From NCBI RefSeq assembly GCF_932294415.1, contig NC_065538.1, positions 11,972,330 to 12,036,329 of the forward strand: 64,000 nucleotides of DNA, in the 5' to 3' direction. Origin of the DNA: Quercus robur. Lineage: Eukaryota; Streptophyta; Magnoliopsida; Fagales; Fagaceae. The notes beneath the pieces are model-generated. The model was given only the letters and a program-made list of their open reading frames with translations, did no database searches and was not told where the DNA came from. Numbering within the stretch: position 1 is the stretch's first letter; the number at the start of each line of letters is the position of its first letter. Of this stretch, positions 23,645 through 34,411 are shown one piece after another. The position numbers and the translations under genes are program-made.

Positions 23645-25786
23645 GGCAAAAATGGGTAATTACTCATAAAAAATTAATTATATAGTTAGTAGGGCCGGTT
23701 TACAAAGTATTTGGATTTTTAGCAACTCGAGCCTCAAAGGCTCGATTTTGACCTCTAAATCAAGCCTTTGAGGCTCGGTTTCTACGACTTGATATCGCCA
23801 AATTCCATGTGGCGTGTCCACGTGGAACTTGAGTTTTTAAAACTCGAGTTCTACGTGGACACGCCACGTGGAATATGGCCAAGTAGATCTCGAGGCTCAG
23901 AGACTCAGTTTACTTAAAGTGAAACTGAGAGTGAAACCGAGTCTCAGAAACTCGATTTCAAATAAGGCATTTTCAAAAATAACGCCTCACACAAATCACT
24001 CTCCACTATCACTCACCCTCACCCTCTCTCTCACACAGAGCAGACGCGCACTCTCACGCTCTCACTCACTGTCTCACCCTCTCACACTAATCTGTCACTC
24101 ACTTTCTCCACTCACGCTCTCACTCACCTGCTTCTCCATCTCATTGTTCTCTCAGTCAATCTCAGTCTCAGTCTCAGTTAGCCTTCGCCAAAAGCTTTGA
24201 TCAAGCCACAGCAAGCTTTGAGTCTACGCGGTCTCTCAAAAATAAAGAAAAAGGTGAGTTGCTTTGTACCCACCATTCACTGTTTGGTTGCCGAGAAACA
24301 TGCATGAAAAATTAAAGAAAGTTTGGTTTCACGAAGTTGTTTTCTATTTTGGTTTATGTATTGAATTTGTAATAAAACTGTTAAACCTGCTAAAAAAGAG
24401 GGAAACTTTATTGTGTTTTGAGATTGAATTGGTTTGTGGGTTTGATTTTTTTTGTTTTGTTTTGTGCTTTGTTCTGTTCGTGGGTTGAACTATTGATATG
24501 AGGGAAATTTCATACTCAAATCTTGAACTATGCATTGTTTTGCAGTGATGATGTTAGGGTTTGTTAACTGGGTCTTTGTTAAATTAAATTGTTGATGTTA
24601 GGGTTTGTTAAAGTTGATGATAGGGTTTGTCAAAGTTGATGATTTAGTGTTTAATTTGATCCATGTTACTGAAAGTTTGATGACTTTCTTCTTGGTAAAT
24701 TTGATAATGTCTTAAACCCCTTTTTATTTTTCTAATTTTGTGAATTCTGCATCTGTGCTCCTTTAAATTTTATTTACATTTAAATATTTCAATTGGGTTG
24801 TCATTTTAAATTTTTTTCGCATTTAGTAATTTTAAATTTTCCATATGAAGCGTATGCTTAGTGTAATTGTAATTGGATAATGATCAAAATATACTTATAA
24901 TAGATTGATTGAAACATTTAGGAGATATTGGAATGGGCTTGGCTGCTTCTCTTAGGATTATTTCTGTTCCTTCTTTTTTAAAACAGAGTAGCCCTGTGGC
25001 TAATAGCTTCTGTTGAATTTTTTAGAGATTACATGTCTTACTTTTGACAGATGTGAGAGTTTTTTATTGTTAGTCTAATATTCATTGAGTACGTTCCTAT
25101 ACAGACAAAACTGGTTCAAAATGGTCTGAGAGAAGTTTTTGGTGCTTGTGCTAGTCTAATATATTCTCTGAATATGTCTCAAAACAGACAAAGCATTTGA
25201 CATGTCCTTCAGCAACGTACTCAATTAATAGACTAGCACAAGCACAAGCAACAAAGACTGTTGACATGACCAGACAAGCAACGTACTCAGTTAATATATA
25301 TTAGACTAGCACAAGCACAAGCAACAAAGACTGGTTGACATGACCAGACAACCAGACATGACCAGAGAAGGAGAGCATAGGGCTTTGAAACTCGAGTCTC
25401 TAAGACTCGGTTTCACTTTTAGTAAATCGAGTCTCAGAGACTCGAGTTTAAAGAATAGTGGCGTCCCGCCAGACAAGTATATACGGCTTTGAAACTCGAG
25501 CCTCTATGACTCGGTTTCACTTTTCCTAAACCGAGTCTCAGAGACTCGAGTTTAAAGCGTGTCAACGTGGCATCTACGTGGAACTCGAGTCTCAGAAATT
25601 CGAGTTCCACGTAGACGCCGCCTGGATTTTTGCCACATCAAACTACCTAAACCGAGCCTTAGAGGCTCGATTTAGAGGCCCAAAATCGAGCCTTTGAGGC
25701 TTGAGTTGTTAAAAATCCAAATACTTTGTAAACCGGCCCTACTAACTATATAGTTAGTTTTTTATGGGTAATTACCCATTTTCGCC
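23645..25786. mobile_element. Mutator-like element with long TIRs
   Basis: Long terminal inverted repeats of at least 130 bp: left from 23645 GGCAAAAATGGGTAATTAC, right ending GTAATTACCCATTTTCGCC at 25786. Flanking 9-bp duplications are AAAGTAATT (23636-23644) and AAAGCAATT (25787-25795), 8 of 9 identical, which is the Mutator signature. The subterminal parts are built from palindromes of the type CGAGCCTCAAAGGCTCG and CGAGTCTCAGAGACTCG. No transposase is present. The core has a CT/CACTCT-rich block (23990-24180) followed by AAAAAGGTGAGTTG (about 24246-24259), which looks like a 5' untranslated exon with a donor site, and an 80-90 bp tandem repeat (25195-25370). It is therefore a non-autonomous MULE, possibly a Pack-MULE. 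Confidence 0.85.
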
Positions 25787-25957
25787 AAAGCAATTTGTAC
25801 CCAAAAGATAAAATAAAATAAGAAAAAAGCAAAAGCACAAGTAATAATTATTCTCTTTTTCTGGTCTACTGATTATCAACTTTAGTATTGAGCCGACAAC
25901 ACTGTTTTAGTCTTCAAATTGGGTCCACGCAGGGATGTTCTTCGATCCATCACCTCT

Positions 25958-26085
25958 GTTATTAGTTTTAGTTAGTTCAACTGGTAAAATTTATGATGGT
26001 AGTATAAGAAATTTGGGTCTCTGTCTACACTAAAAACTTATTAATATTTTAGTCTGACAAAAAAATAAAAATAAAAAATCTCTGC
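25958..26085 (+). mobile_element. SINE, diverged copy
   Basis: Same family as 49003-49169: A box-like TAGTTCAACTGGTAAA at about 25973, then GTCTACACTAAAAAC and an A-rich end in place of the poly-T. CCTCTG at about 25952 and TCTCTG at about 26079 flank it. Duplication copy 2 reads CCTCTGCTCTGCAT without the insert (48810-48822). Confidence 0.55.
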
Positions 26086-26259
26086 AGCTCTGCTTTGCAT
26101 GTTAGCACCTGAAATTTGCATCCACAAATTAAAATGAACATGAATTTTGGTCCCTCTCTGTTCTCTCTATGGCAAGTTATAAAATTTAATAATAAAACAT
26201 TATAAAAAAAATGATTGTATTTAATTGATACTAAAAATTATCAAAATAAGGATTGTACA

Positions 26260-26930
26260 TGTGGGGGAACGTGTGTCAAGACCGTCTCAGAGGTGGGCTA
26301 AGGATGTTGGATGGTCCACATTGGAAGCATGACCTTGGCCCAAGAACGAACGAGTTGTGGAAGGCCCAACGCTCTGAGCCCATGACCTCTAACTAGGCGC
26401 CAATAAACATTCGAGGACCCGAACTAGCATTGGGCACAAGTTACAAAGTAATTCGACACAGTTAGATTGATGGAGTCCACTGTTGATCTCAAATTTGATA
26501 AGGGGGAACAATGCTATAGACTCAAAAGGCCACTAGGATCCTTGAATTCGTGGGTCCCACATACGTGGAGAGATTCCATCATAATGAAGTTCCGACTAAC
26601 AAAAGGGTATAAAAGGGAGAGGAGGTAAGAGAAGGGGGGGGGGGGGGGAGGTTGGAAAAATCAAGGTGTGAAAACACGAGAGAATGAGAGGTCTATACTA
26701 AGAAATGGAGATTCATCTCAGGGTGAGGGATATCAAATGTAGTCCGAGGATCAAGTCCTTGGCCTAAGCTTAAAGTCAAAAGTGATAATCTGCCTTCAAG
26801 ACCCAGCCTATTGTAGCCAGCAACTGCTCTTGGGACCTCCCATCGTGGGCCAAAAAAATATCCCCATCATAAAACAAATAAATTAAGGATCCAAGCTCAG
26901 TCTTACAGATTTTTGGGTTTGAGGGCCACA
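26260..26930. mobile_element. Solo LTR (671 bp)
   Basis: It begins TGTGGGGGAACGTG and ends GAGGGCCACA, with flanking GTACA (26255-26259) and GTACC (26931-26935). A TATA box (GGGTATAAAAGGG, about 26606-26618) suggests + orientation. A run of about 17 G (26633-26649) lies downstream of it. No coding sequence. Copy 2 of the duplication has the uninterrupted site ATTGTACCCATTGTAAT at 49197, which supports the boundaries. Confidence 0.75.
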
Positions 26931-26948
26931 GTACCCATTGTAATATTA

Positions 26949-27900
26949 GGCTGCGTTTGAATTGACTTCAAACTGATTCCGGAAATGATTTTTCGGAAAA
27001 TTGGGTGTTTGGTTGTAACTTCAAATTCGGTCAAACTGAAAAGCATTTCCGGTTGACTGAAAATGAGAGCCAAAACAACGGAAAATCATTTCCGTTTTCA
27101 TTTTCACTTAAAATGATTTCCGGCCTTGGAAAATAGAAGAGAGAGAGAGAGGAAGAGCAAGAAGATCGCCGACGTCAGAGCAAGAAGATCACATCGGAGC
27201 AAGACGATCGCACCGCTCCGATCGTTCAAACCCACCCTCGTCGAACCCAGTCACCGAACATTGAGATCGTCTCACCATTTCCAGACCACGCGCGAAGAGA
27301 GAGACAGAGAGAGTAGAGAGATCGTCGCGAACCCACTCGCACCGACGAACCACGACGAACCCCGACGAACCCACTCGCACCGACGAACCCACTCGCATCG
27401 ACGAACCCACTCGCACCGACAAACCCACTCACACCGCGAACCCACTCGCACCGACGAACCCACTCAACCAACGAACCCCGACGAAGCCACTCACACCGCG
27501 AACCCACTCACACCGACGAACCCCGACGAACCCACTCGCACCACAAACCCACTCGCAACGATTCGTTCTCGTTCTCGTTCTCGTTTGAAATTTTTGTAAT
27601 AAAATTTGTTTGTGATTTTGATTTTTTACTCTCTCTCTCTTTGATCTCTGATTTTGTTGTTGTTGTTGTGGTGGCGTGGGTGGTGGTGTTTTGGTGGTTT
27701 TCCTGTTGTGTGGTGGTGGGTTTTGTGGGGGTGGTGGTGGAAAATAGTATTTTCAGGGTGTTACCAAACACATGAAATTATTTTCTAGAAAAATTTTCAT
27801 AATACAACCAAACACTTGAAAATATTTTCCTTTCCGAAAAATAGCATTTCCGGAAAATAAGTATTTTCCGGAAAATCACTTACATGAAACAAACACAGCC
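26949..27900. mobile_element. PIF/Harbinger-like non-autonomous element
   Basis: Inverted ends GGCTGCGTTTG and CAAACACAGCC are flanked by TTA on both sides (26946-26948 and 27901-27903), the 3-bp TWA-type duplication of PIF/Harbinger elements. Subterminal regions repeat TTTCCGGAAAAT-type palindromes in both orientations. No transposase frame. The core carries a minisatellite. Confidence 0.65.
27330..27560. repeat. GC-rich minisatellite in the Harbinger-like element
   Basis: A tandem array of 15-18-bp units, typically ACGAACCCACTCGCACCG, with variants lacking three bases. It is open in several frames and so gives spurious long ORFs rich in Thr-His-Ser-His-Arg or Gly-Phe-Val-Ser. Base composition is far more GC-rich than its surroundings. 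Confidence 0.75.
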
Positions 27901-27903
27901 TTA

Positions 27904-28823
27904 TTTGTCAAGTGAGGCAAATGCAAAAGAAAAAGAAATGACGCCAAAGATGCAGTGCAAAAAGTGTTTTGTAAAATTTATTATAAAACTTCCATTATTA
28001 TATATAAGATATATATGTATAGACATTGTTTTTGGTTTTTGATTCTTCATTGATTTCATTGTTTAGATATAAAGTAATAAACATCTCAATTAAAGTAGAT
28101 GAATATGTAAAGGTAAAATTATATGTAAAGCTAAAAACGCTTAAGATGAATGTGTAAAGTTAATCTATTTGTATATTTTTTGAATAAAAAATTAGGAATA
28201 ATAAATAAATAAGAAAAGAATTATTATATGGGTAATAACGTGATGGATGAGGTGGAGTAACAAGAACTTGGCAACAATAAATGCTATGACTTCAACTTTT
28301 TGATTCACATCCCAAACACTCACAGTCAATCACATTCTTTACAAAACCACAAGTTCAAAATGTCTAACGTTAACATCAAAATCATAATTGCTATTATCAC
28401 TCAATATAAAATGCAACCTCTTCTTCCTTGGTTGTAGTCAACTCATACATGTTAGGATTAGATGAGACAACAGTATTGGAGCATGGTAGGCATTGTTGAA
28501 ATATTGAAAGTAAATAACATCGTTTTTGGTCTATGTGTAATTGTTATGGGATGGCATGAAGGGACATAGGTAGGTATATATAAAAGAATAGAAAGGCAAG
28601 AGGTAAAAGTGGTGAATTGAATTGGAAAGTGTTTTGTGTAAATGTGTGAGGGAGGAAAAGTCTTAAAACATTAAACCAGAAAAAATTATTTATTTTTTAA
28701 TTAGAAAAGTCTTAAAATATTGAATCAAATTAAATAAAAACAAGGTAATGTTATATTCTTGTAATGACATTCTATTAATATAAGACTCCAATAATATAAT
28801 GTTACAATAAAATGTAACATTAT
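27904..28823. other. No gene seen
   Basis: AT-rich sequence without a recognisable coding region or element. Confidence 0.4.
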
Positions 28824-28954
28824 GGGTTCTAGTTAGCTTAACTAATAAAGTCTCTAATAGTTAAGAATAAGATATTTGAGGTTCAATCTCCGCCTACACT
28901 AAAAACTGATTGATGTCTTGGTCTAATGATAAAGAGTTACCCAAGAGCGGACGC

Positions 28955-28956
<2 letters not shown>
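28824..28956 (+). mobile_element. SINE, 3'-truncated
   Basis: A box-like TAGTTAGCTTAACTAATAAA (about 28830), B box-like GAGGTTCAATCTCC (about 28878) and the family's CGCCTACACTAAAAACTGAT block. It breaks off after GAGCGGACGC at a TA microsatellite (about 28956-28976), so the T-rich tail is missing. Confidence 0.6.
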
Positions 28957-28976
<20 letters not shown>

Positions 28977-28987
<11 letters not shown>

Positions 28988-29480
28988 AAAAGCTAACATT
29001 TAACATAATTACATCACATCCCTTACATGCATATATTTACATGTTTTTATAAGCTGTAATACTTGTTGCACATAAACAATTTTACACACACAGCCCCCAA
29101 AAAAAAACAATTAAAATCGTAATTTTAAATCATGATTTCCAACTTAAATAAGAAGACACGTGAGTAAAAAAATGTCATTGGCTATACTCACCAAAATCCA
29201 AAAGTGATGAGATGTGTGGTTACAACTTACAATAACAAGGATTATTATACTTAATAAAAAATTTGATTGATAGGAATATAATATATGCATAGAGTCACTC
29301 GATAAACACATCATAATATGCAAGAGACGTAACTTTAAATAGAGACTAACTAACCTCAAAAGCCACAATTAATTGTAAAATGATTTTCTTTTTTTAATAT
29401 AGTTGACATCTCTATATTTGGAGAAAGGTTGATTGTAAGAGAGTAAATCAATACAGAATCCAAAATGGAAAATTTCAAAG
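28977..29480. other. No gene seen
   Basis: AT-rich upstream flank of the small peptide gene. A TATA-like CAATATAAAAGGG lies at about 29489-29501, about 75 bp before its ATG. Confidence 0.35.
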
Positions 29481-29569
29481 AACTTATACAATATAAAAGG
29501 GTTAAAGCTGATTAAGATTGTCCATGACTGAGAAAAGAAAACTTTCAATTACGTAAGTGTGGAAATAAT

Positions 29570-29948
29570 ATGAGGAGAATTGCTTTGAGGAAGATAGTAT
29601 GGATTTTAGTTGTGTCAGTTATAATGCAAAGCGAAGCCTATATCTTCCCAATCAAGCACAGCTCTCCGTCTACCCAAAACTATGTCTCATATGATAGCAA
29701 GTGCTTTCAACGATGCATTCAAGTGTGCTCCTTAGATGCAAGGTTGCCGCAAAAAGTCTGCTATGGCATTTGCTTTGTGGAATGCCTCTCGGATTCACAA
29801 AATTTCATTTTATATGAGCAAGAATGCTTCCAAAGAGTGTTTCACAAATGACAAAATTATGCAAAAACCTTGTGTAGTGCTTATGTGTATCTTCAGGTGC
29901 CTCAAACGTCCAGATGATCCACACAAACAAGCAGATCCTCAACATTGA
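29570..29948 (+). pseudogene. Small secreted cysteine-rich peptide, probably frameshifted
   Basis: An ATG at 29570 opens a 93-codon frame. It starts with a basic-hydrophobic signal peptide (residues 1 to about 23, ending near SEA), then a mature part with paired cysteines: CFQRCIQVC, CYGICFVEC and one more Cys near the end. It stops at 29849-29851. An overlapping frame (29736-29948) holds two further Cys motifs of similar spacing before its own stop at 29946-29948, so one base was probably gained or lost near 29830. The layout resembles plant thionin-like or other short antimicrobial/signalling peptides, but I cannot assign a family. A TATA-like box about 75 bp upstream and no visible intron suggest one exon. 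If the first stop is the native one, the gene is intact and only shorter. Confidence 0.45.
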
Positions 29949-30142
29949 ATACCAATTTCGGATATAGTATAAAGTTCCTACCTCTATCCTCTCTTTCTTC
30001 ATTTCCACATGCACATATTCATATCAATACCTTGGTAGAAAATGGAATTTTAATTTGTTTTCCTTCTGCCTTTTTGTTTTACCCACCACAAGACTTAGGC
30101 TAACATTTTCTACAAATTTAGAGCTCCCACACATATAGTGGC

Positions 30143-30705
30143 TAGGGCTGTCCACGACCCGCCCGGACCTGAAAAACTGCCTGAAACCTAATCATCTTCA
30201 CCCAAAACCGCCCGATCCAAGCTTGGTTTTGGTCGAACGTGGGTCGCCGGCACAAGGACCTGAGACCATCGGTTTGAGTTGCGGGTTGGCTATCTGAGAA
30301 ACCCACGAACCCAACCTGCCTGATGAGCTGTTCTTCCTCGTCAGAAATCACAAGTTTCAGCCAAAAACCAGTAAGTCCAAACTCTTAAGTCCAACGATAT
30401 AGGCAGATTTCGGCTAGATCCATCAAGATCTCAGCCCGATCTTTATAGAAATAGGGAAATATCAGCCAGATCTCATTAGATCTGACCAGATCTGGCAATA
30501 TTTCGGCCAAAATTTGGCCAAATTTCGCTCCACTCTAGCAAACCCGAAACAGACCGATATGGAACCGAAACTGATATGACCCAAACCGGCAGACCCAAAA
30601 CTCTATTCCGGTCGGTTATGGGTTAAACTTTTCCCCACCCGATGCATTCGGGTCGAGTCCGAGTTAGGCACAAACCCGACCCGGCTCGACCCGTGGACAG
30701 CCCTA
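30143..30705. mobile_element. hAT-type non-autonomous element
   Basis: Inverted ends TAGGGCTGTCCACG and CGTGGACAGCCCTA are flanked by perfect 8-bp duplications ATAGTGGC (30135-30142 and 30706-30713), the hAT signature. The internal sequence is GC-richer, with short Cys/Pro-free repeats of GATCTGACCAGATCTGG type near 30470-30500. There is no transposase. Confidence 0.85.
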
Positions 30706-30713
30706 ATAGTGGC

Positions 30714-31780
30714 AATGTTATTTTTTTTTTTTATTTTTTTTTTTTTTGCCTCTAAACTCTACTAAAAGTTCGTTTTTCATCTCTAAACTTTAAAAAAATT
30801 GTTTTTCGTTCTTAAACTTTGCAAAATGTTCTACTTTAGGTTTTTCTGTCTAAGTCTGTTAGTTTATCTCCTATGTGGCTTAACGGAATGCTGACATGGT
30901 ATCTAACTTGGAGCAAACCACCTTCATTTAAAATTATGGACATATGGCACGCGTGGATTAAAAAATTGGCAAGACTAAATTACCCCACTCCTTTAATTCA
31001 ATCATGCCGCATTAACTCAAAATGCACCCCCAAAAAAAAAAAAAAAAAAACATTTTCAGTTTTTTTTTAAGAAAAATAATAAACTCTTTATAGTTTTCTT
31101 CTATGAAATGAGCAATATTGCTTTTCATCCTTATTGTTGGTAAGATACAATTTTTTGGATGTCATAGTCCTTTGAAGAAATCTTTTGCAATCCATCATCT
31201 GAAGATTAATATTCTCCTGTGCAGCTTACGATAATTTGATGGTGAGAAATAGAACGTTAAGGGATAAGTAGATTGCTGCTGAAACTATATTTAGAATGTG
31301 GTTATCAACTTTGTTAGAACTATGTTCTGATGTCCGATGAAGCTGCAAATAAATGGCTGTAATATTCTTGGAGACTTTCAAAAAAAAAAAAATCTGATTT
31401 TGACTGTTCTTGCTTAATAAAAGTTATAGGCTTATTATACCTATCTTCTTAAAAAAAAAGTTTTAGTGCTTTCGTGTTCTGCTTGTGGATTGAATAATTA
31501 ATTACTTATCTTACTACAAAATAGCTATAAGTCAATGAGTTCTAACTCATGACATATAGTCATTACATGAAAAATACGATGGAATGTAAAGTTGTGGGCT
31601 TTGTGACTTTTTACCACTAGAAACTAGAAAGTGGAAACTCAAAATATTAGAATGAGCATTACAGGGAATACAAAATAATTATTCTTATGCATCTATTTGG
31701 TTATAGCACATGAATAGAACAATAAATTTGTATTTCATCGTTTGACATAACATGATTTGATGGGAAGGGGGGGGGGGGGG
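30714..31780. other. No gene; homopolymer tracts
   Basis: T-rich (30721-30748), A-rich (31029-31050) and a 15-17 G run (31768-31782). The text around 30770-30900 (short TTAAACTTT and ACGGAATGCTGACATGG words) looks like a fragment of a dispersed repeat also met near 59990-60060. No coding sequence. Confidence 0.35.
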
Positions 31781-31782
31781 GG

Positions 31783-32052
31783 AATGGCTAAAATATTTAG
31801 CAAAATGTCTTTGCTTAAAATTGAGTAGTGTAAAACTCAATATCCTCAAAATCGAGTTCTATGTGTATTTCAAAAAAAAAATTTAAGTGGCAAAATATGC
31901 ATAGAACTCGACATTACTAATGTCGAGTTGTACCTGGAACTCGATTTCGTTAAAATCAAATTTCAAAAACATTGGCATTTTACTAGATACTTTGGAAAGA
32001 TGAGTGTTTTGCTACACACTTCAAAAATAAAGGATACTTAGCCATTTTTCCT
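31783..32052. mobile_element. Possible MITE with GAACTCGA palindromes
   Basis: Ends near GGAATGGCTAAAATAT and, inverted, near ATACTTAGCCATTTTTCC. The centre has the palindrome AACTCGACATTACTAATGTCGAGTT-type stem (31905-31930), similar in style to the subterminal palindromes of the MULE at 23645. No target duplication is clear because the left side is a G run. Confidence 0.4.
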
Positions 32053-32462
32053 TGATTTAAGGATAGAATATGATGTCCAGCTTAACATTCGATTATTTAT
32101 AAATTAAAAAATTGTATAATTATTGGTTTTTAAAAAATAATTTTTTAATTAATATCATTGTCCTTTATTAAAAATTGCTAAATGTTAAAAGAAAATTAAA
32201 GATGGAAAAAAAACTGACTTAATTGTCACAAATATTAAATTCTAATATATGTCAAATTCACGCTCTCTCTCCATGGGTTTTCAATGGCGGTGTTGATCTT
32301 GAGTTTCAGTCCTCTCATCCCTCTCTGGTCGTGGGTTTTCAGTGGCAGTCTCCGGTTTTCAGTTTTGGTTGGTTTTAGGTATCGAGTTGTTTGGTTGTAG
32401 TTGCTAGTGGTTGTAATTTTGGTTGGTTTTGGGTGTTCCGAAGGGTGATGATTTTTTCGGAT

Positions 32463-32498
<36 letters not shown>

Positions 32499-32762
32499 AG
32501 AGTTGGGTTTTGGGTGTTATGTTAGTTGTAGTTTCGGTGCCAATGCTTTTTTTTTTTTTTTTTTAAATAAAAGGTTATAATTTTTAAGTTATTTTAATGG
32601 GTGATGTGTTAAATAGGATATGTGATGCAGAGTGTATTGAAAAGTGATGTATTAAAATAGTTATAATAATTTTTCCATGTGTCAAAATGACATTTGTTTT
32701 TAGTACTACTAATGCTGATGCTCTTATACGTTGGTTTTTGTGGAATTTTTACTCTCTTTTTT
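32053..32762. other. No gene seen
   Basis: T-rich tracts (32467-32494 and 32548-32564) within GT-rich sequence. The end (32590-32725) resembles the terminal part of the GAGCAT-type MITEs found at 33521 and 35261. Confidence 0.35.
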
Positions 32763-34312
32763 GGGGAAATTACAAGGTAGTTCCTTTCCTTTACACCATA
32801 TCTCAATTTAGTCCCTAACCTTTTCATTGTGTCAATTTATTCTCTAACATTTTCAGTACTGTATTAATTTAGTCCTTATTGTTATTTATTGAATGGAAAA
32901 AATTGATGTGTCAATGAAAACAATATAAAATTATTTTCCATGCTACATCAACTACAACTATATCACCACGTCAATTAAAAAAAAAAAAAAAAAGAGTTAT
33001 ATTAAAACTGAGACATATGACCACCAAAATACCTAAAATCTCTTACTCATCTTCATCACCTCCATAAATCCATCTAATTATTAAAAAAAAGGTCTTCGTT
33101 ACACGAATTAGAGATCAAAATCAGAATTCCAAGCACCAAAGTAAATTGATTCCCTAAGAATTCAAAACGAGATCTAATGCAACACAACACGCAGTTTGTA
33201 AAGCTCCAATAAGATAAATCCAAACAAAACTGGATCAAAATGTAAATTCCAGCTGAAACTGAAACTCAGATTTGTTGGCTTCTAGGATTTCATAACGAAA
33301 GCACTTGTGTAGACTAAGGCCCAAAGCATAGCAAGAACTCAAAGATAGAGAGAGATTCTGAAGCACAGAAAAAATAATAATAAAAATAAATTAATAAAAC
33401 GTAAGGAAAATGGAAGAGAAGGTTTTAGGGATGTTTTAGCTTTTGATTAGTTCAGTGAAAGATCTGAGGCCTCTTCACTTTGTGTAATTAGAAACATTGA
33501 AGTTGTTTTTTGGTTGCTCAGAGCATTAGCATCCGGGGATGCAAAAAAGTGTCTATTATATATTCTCAAAACCTACTTTATTTATTTTACTATCTCATTT
33601 TATAACTCACCTAATACCTTAGTTTCTATTTAACTCATTAGAATAATATAAACAAATCAATTCTTTCTCTTTTCTCCCATCTCTTTTTCCCCACTTTTCC
33701 TCTCTCCATTAAAATATTAATTTTTATCTTTACAACCCATGAATAGTAGGGTTGTATATATACAACCTTACTATTCACTGATGGTATAAATTTTTAGATA
33801 CCCACCCTCAGATGTAGCATGTTTTTAAATATCTAGGTTGTAAAATAGTAACTAGGGGGTTTTTACACCCCCGATGCTAGTGCTCCAGTGAACAAAGGTG
33901 GATTAGTGAGGGAATGACAAGGGAATTTGGAATTTTGTTCTAGTTTGTTTGGTCTATGTTGTTTTGTGGAAAAATAGAAACAATTAGAGAACTAATTGAT
34001 GAGTGAAGTTTGAACCATTGGTTTTGTTAGAAACTAAACAATGAAATTTCAAGTGGAACAAAAATAGGAATTAATCATGAAAATTTTTCTTTTAAATTTT
34101 ATTCCAAGTGGCACTTCATGTCATCAAATGTGGCATAAAAATAGGTTTTTATTTTGGCTATTAGTTACATCAACATTTTCCATCCATCACTTAATAGCAA
34201 AGACTATTTCAACACAATAACAAAATGTTAGGAACTAAACTGACACATTTGAAATGTTATGGACCAAATTAACATTCAGTGTAAAAGTTAGGAATCAAAT
34301 TCGTAATTTACC
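32763..34312. mobile_element. Long-TIR element (Mutator-like candidate)
   Basis: The left end (GGAAATTACAAGGTAGTTCC, then repeated TTTAGTCCCTAAC-type words) is the diverged inverse of the right end (...AGTTAGGAATCAAATTCGTAATTTACC), giving inverted repeats of roughly 150-200 bp. There is no coding sequence inside. Flanks are T-rich, so a 9-bp duplication could not be tested. A MITE (33521-33885) is nested in it. Confidence 0.5.
33521..33885. mobile_element. GAGCAT-type MITE, nested
   Basis: Inverted ends GAGCATTAGCATCCGGGG and CCCCCGATGCTAGTGCTC, 365 bp, AT-rich and non-coding. Related ends occur at 35261-35657 and 62279-63815. The target duplication is unclear. Confidence 0.6.
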
Positions 34313-34380
34313 TTTTTTTTTTTAGTTATTACGGGATTTAATGAATAACTATCACGCACTTTTGGTAAGGAATCCGTCAT

Positions 34381-34411
<31 letters not shown>

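Larger units (their letters stand above)
23531..26950. repeat. Segmental duplication, copy 1
   Basis: Non-element sequence here matches 48459-49215 in the same order. Matching blocks: TTTAGCATCYGTTA with GAAAAGCAAAACCC (23550 and 48470), CTGGTCTACTGATTATCAAC (25861 and 48718), the TTAGCACC block (26103 and 48831), AGTTATAAAATTTAATAATA (26175 and 48950) and TTGTACCCATTGTAAT (split here, 49198 in copy 2). Copy 1 is expanded by a Mutator-like element, a SINE and a solo LTR that copy 2 lacks. Confidence 0.7.

Noticed and set aside
23868..24200. 110-codon frame rich in Ser/Leu/Thr
   Set aside because: Lies in a CT/CACTCT-rich block of the MULE core and looks like leader sequence, with no protein family signal.
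27126..27599. 157-codon Arg/Thr/His-rich open frame
   Set aside because: It is the translation of a minisatellite inside a transposable element. The same repeat is open in several frames on both strands.
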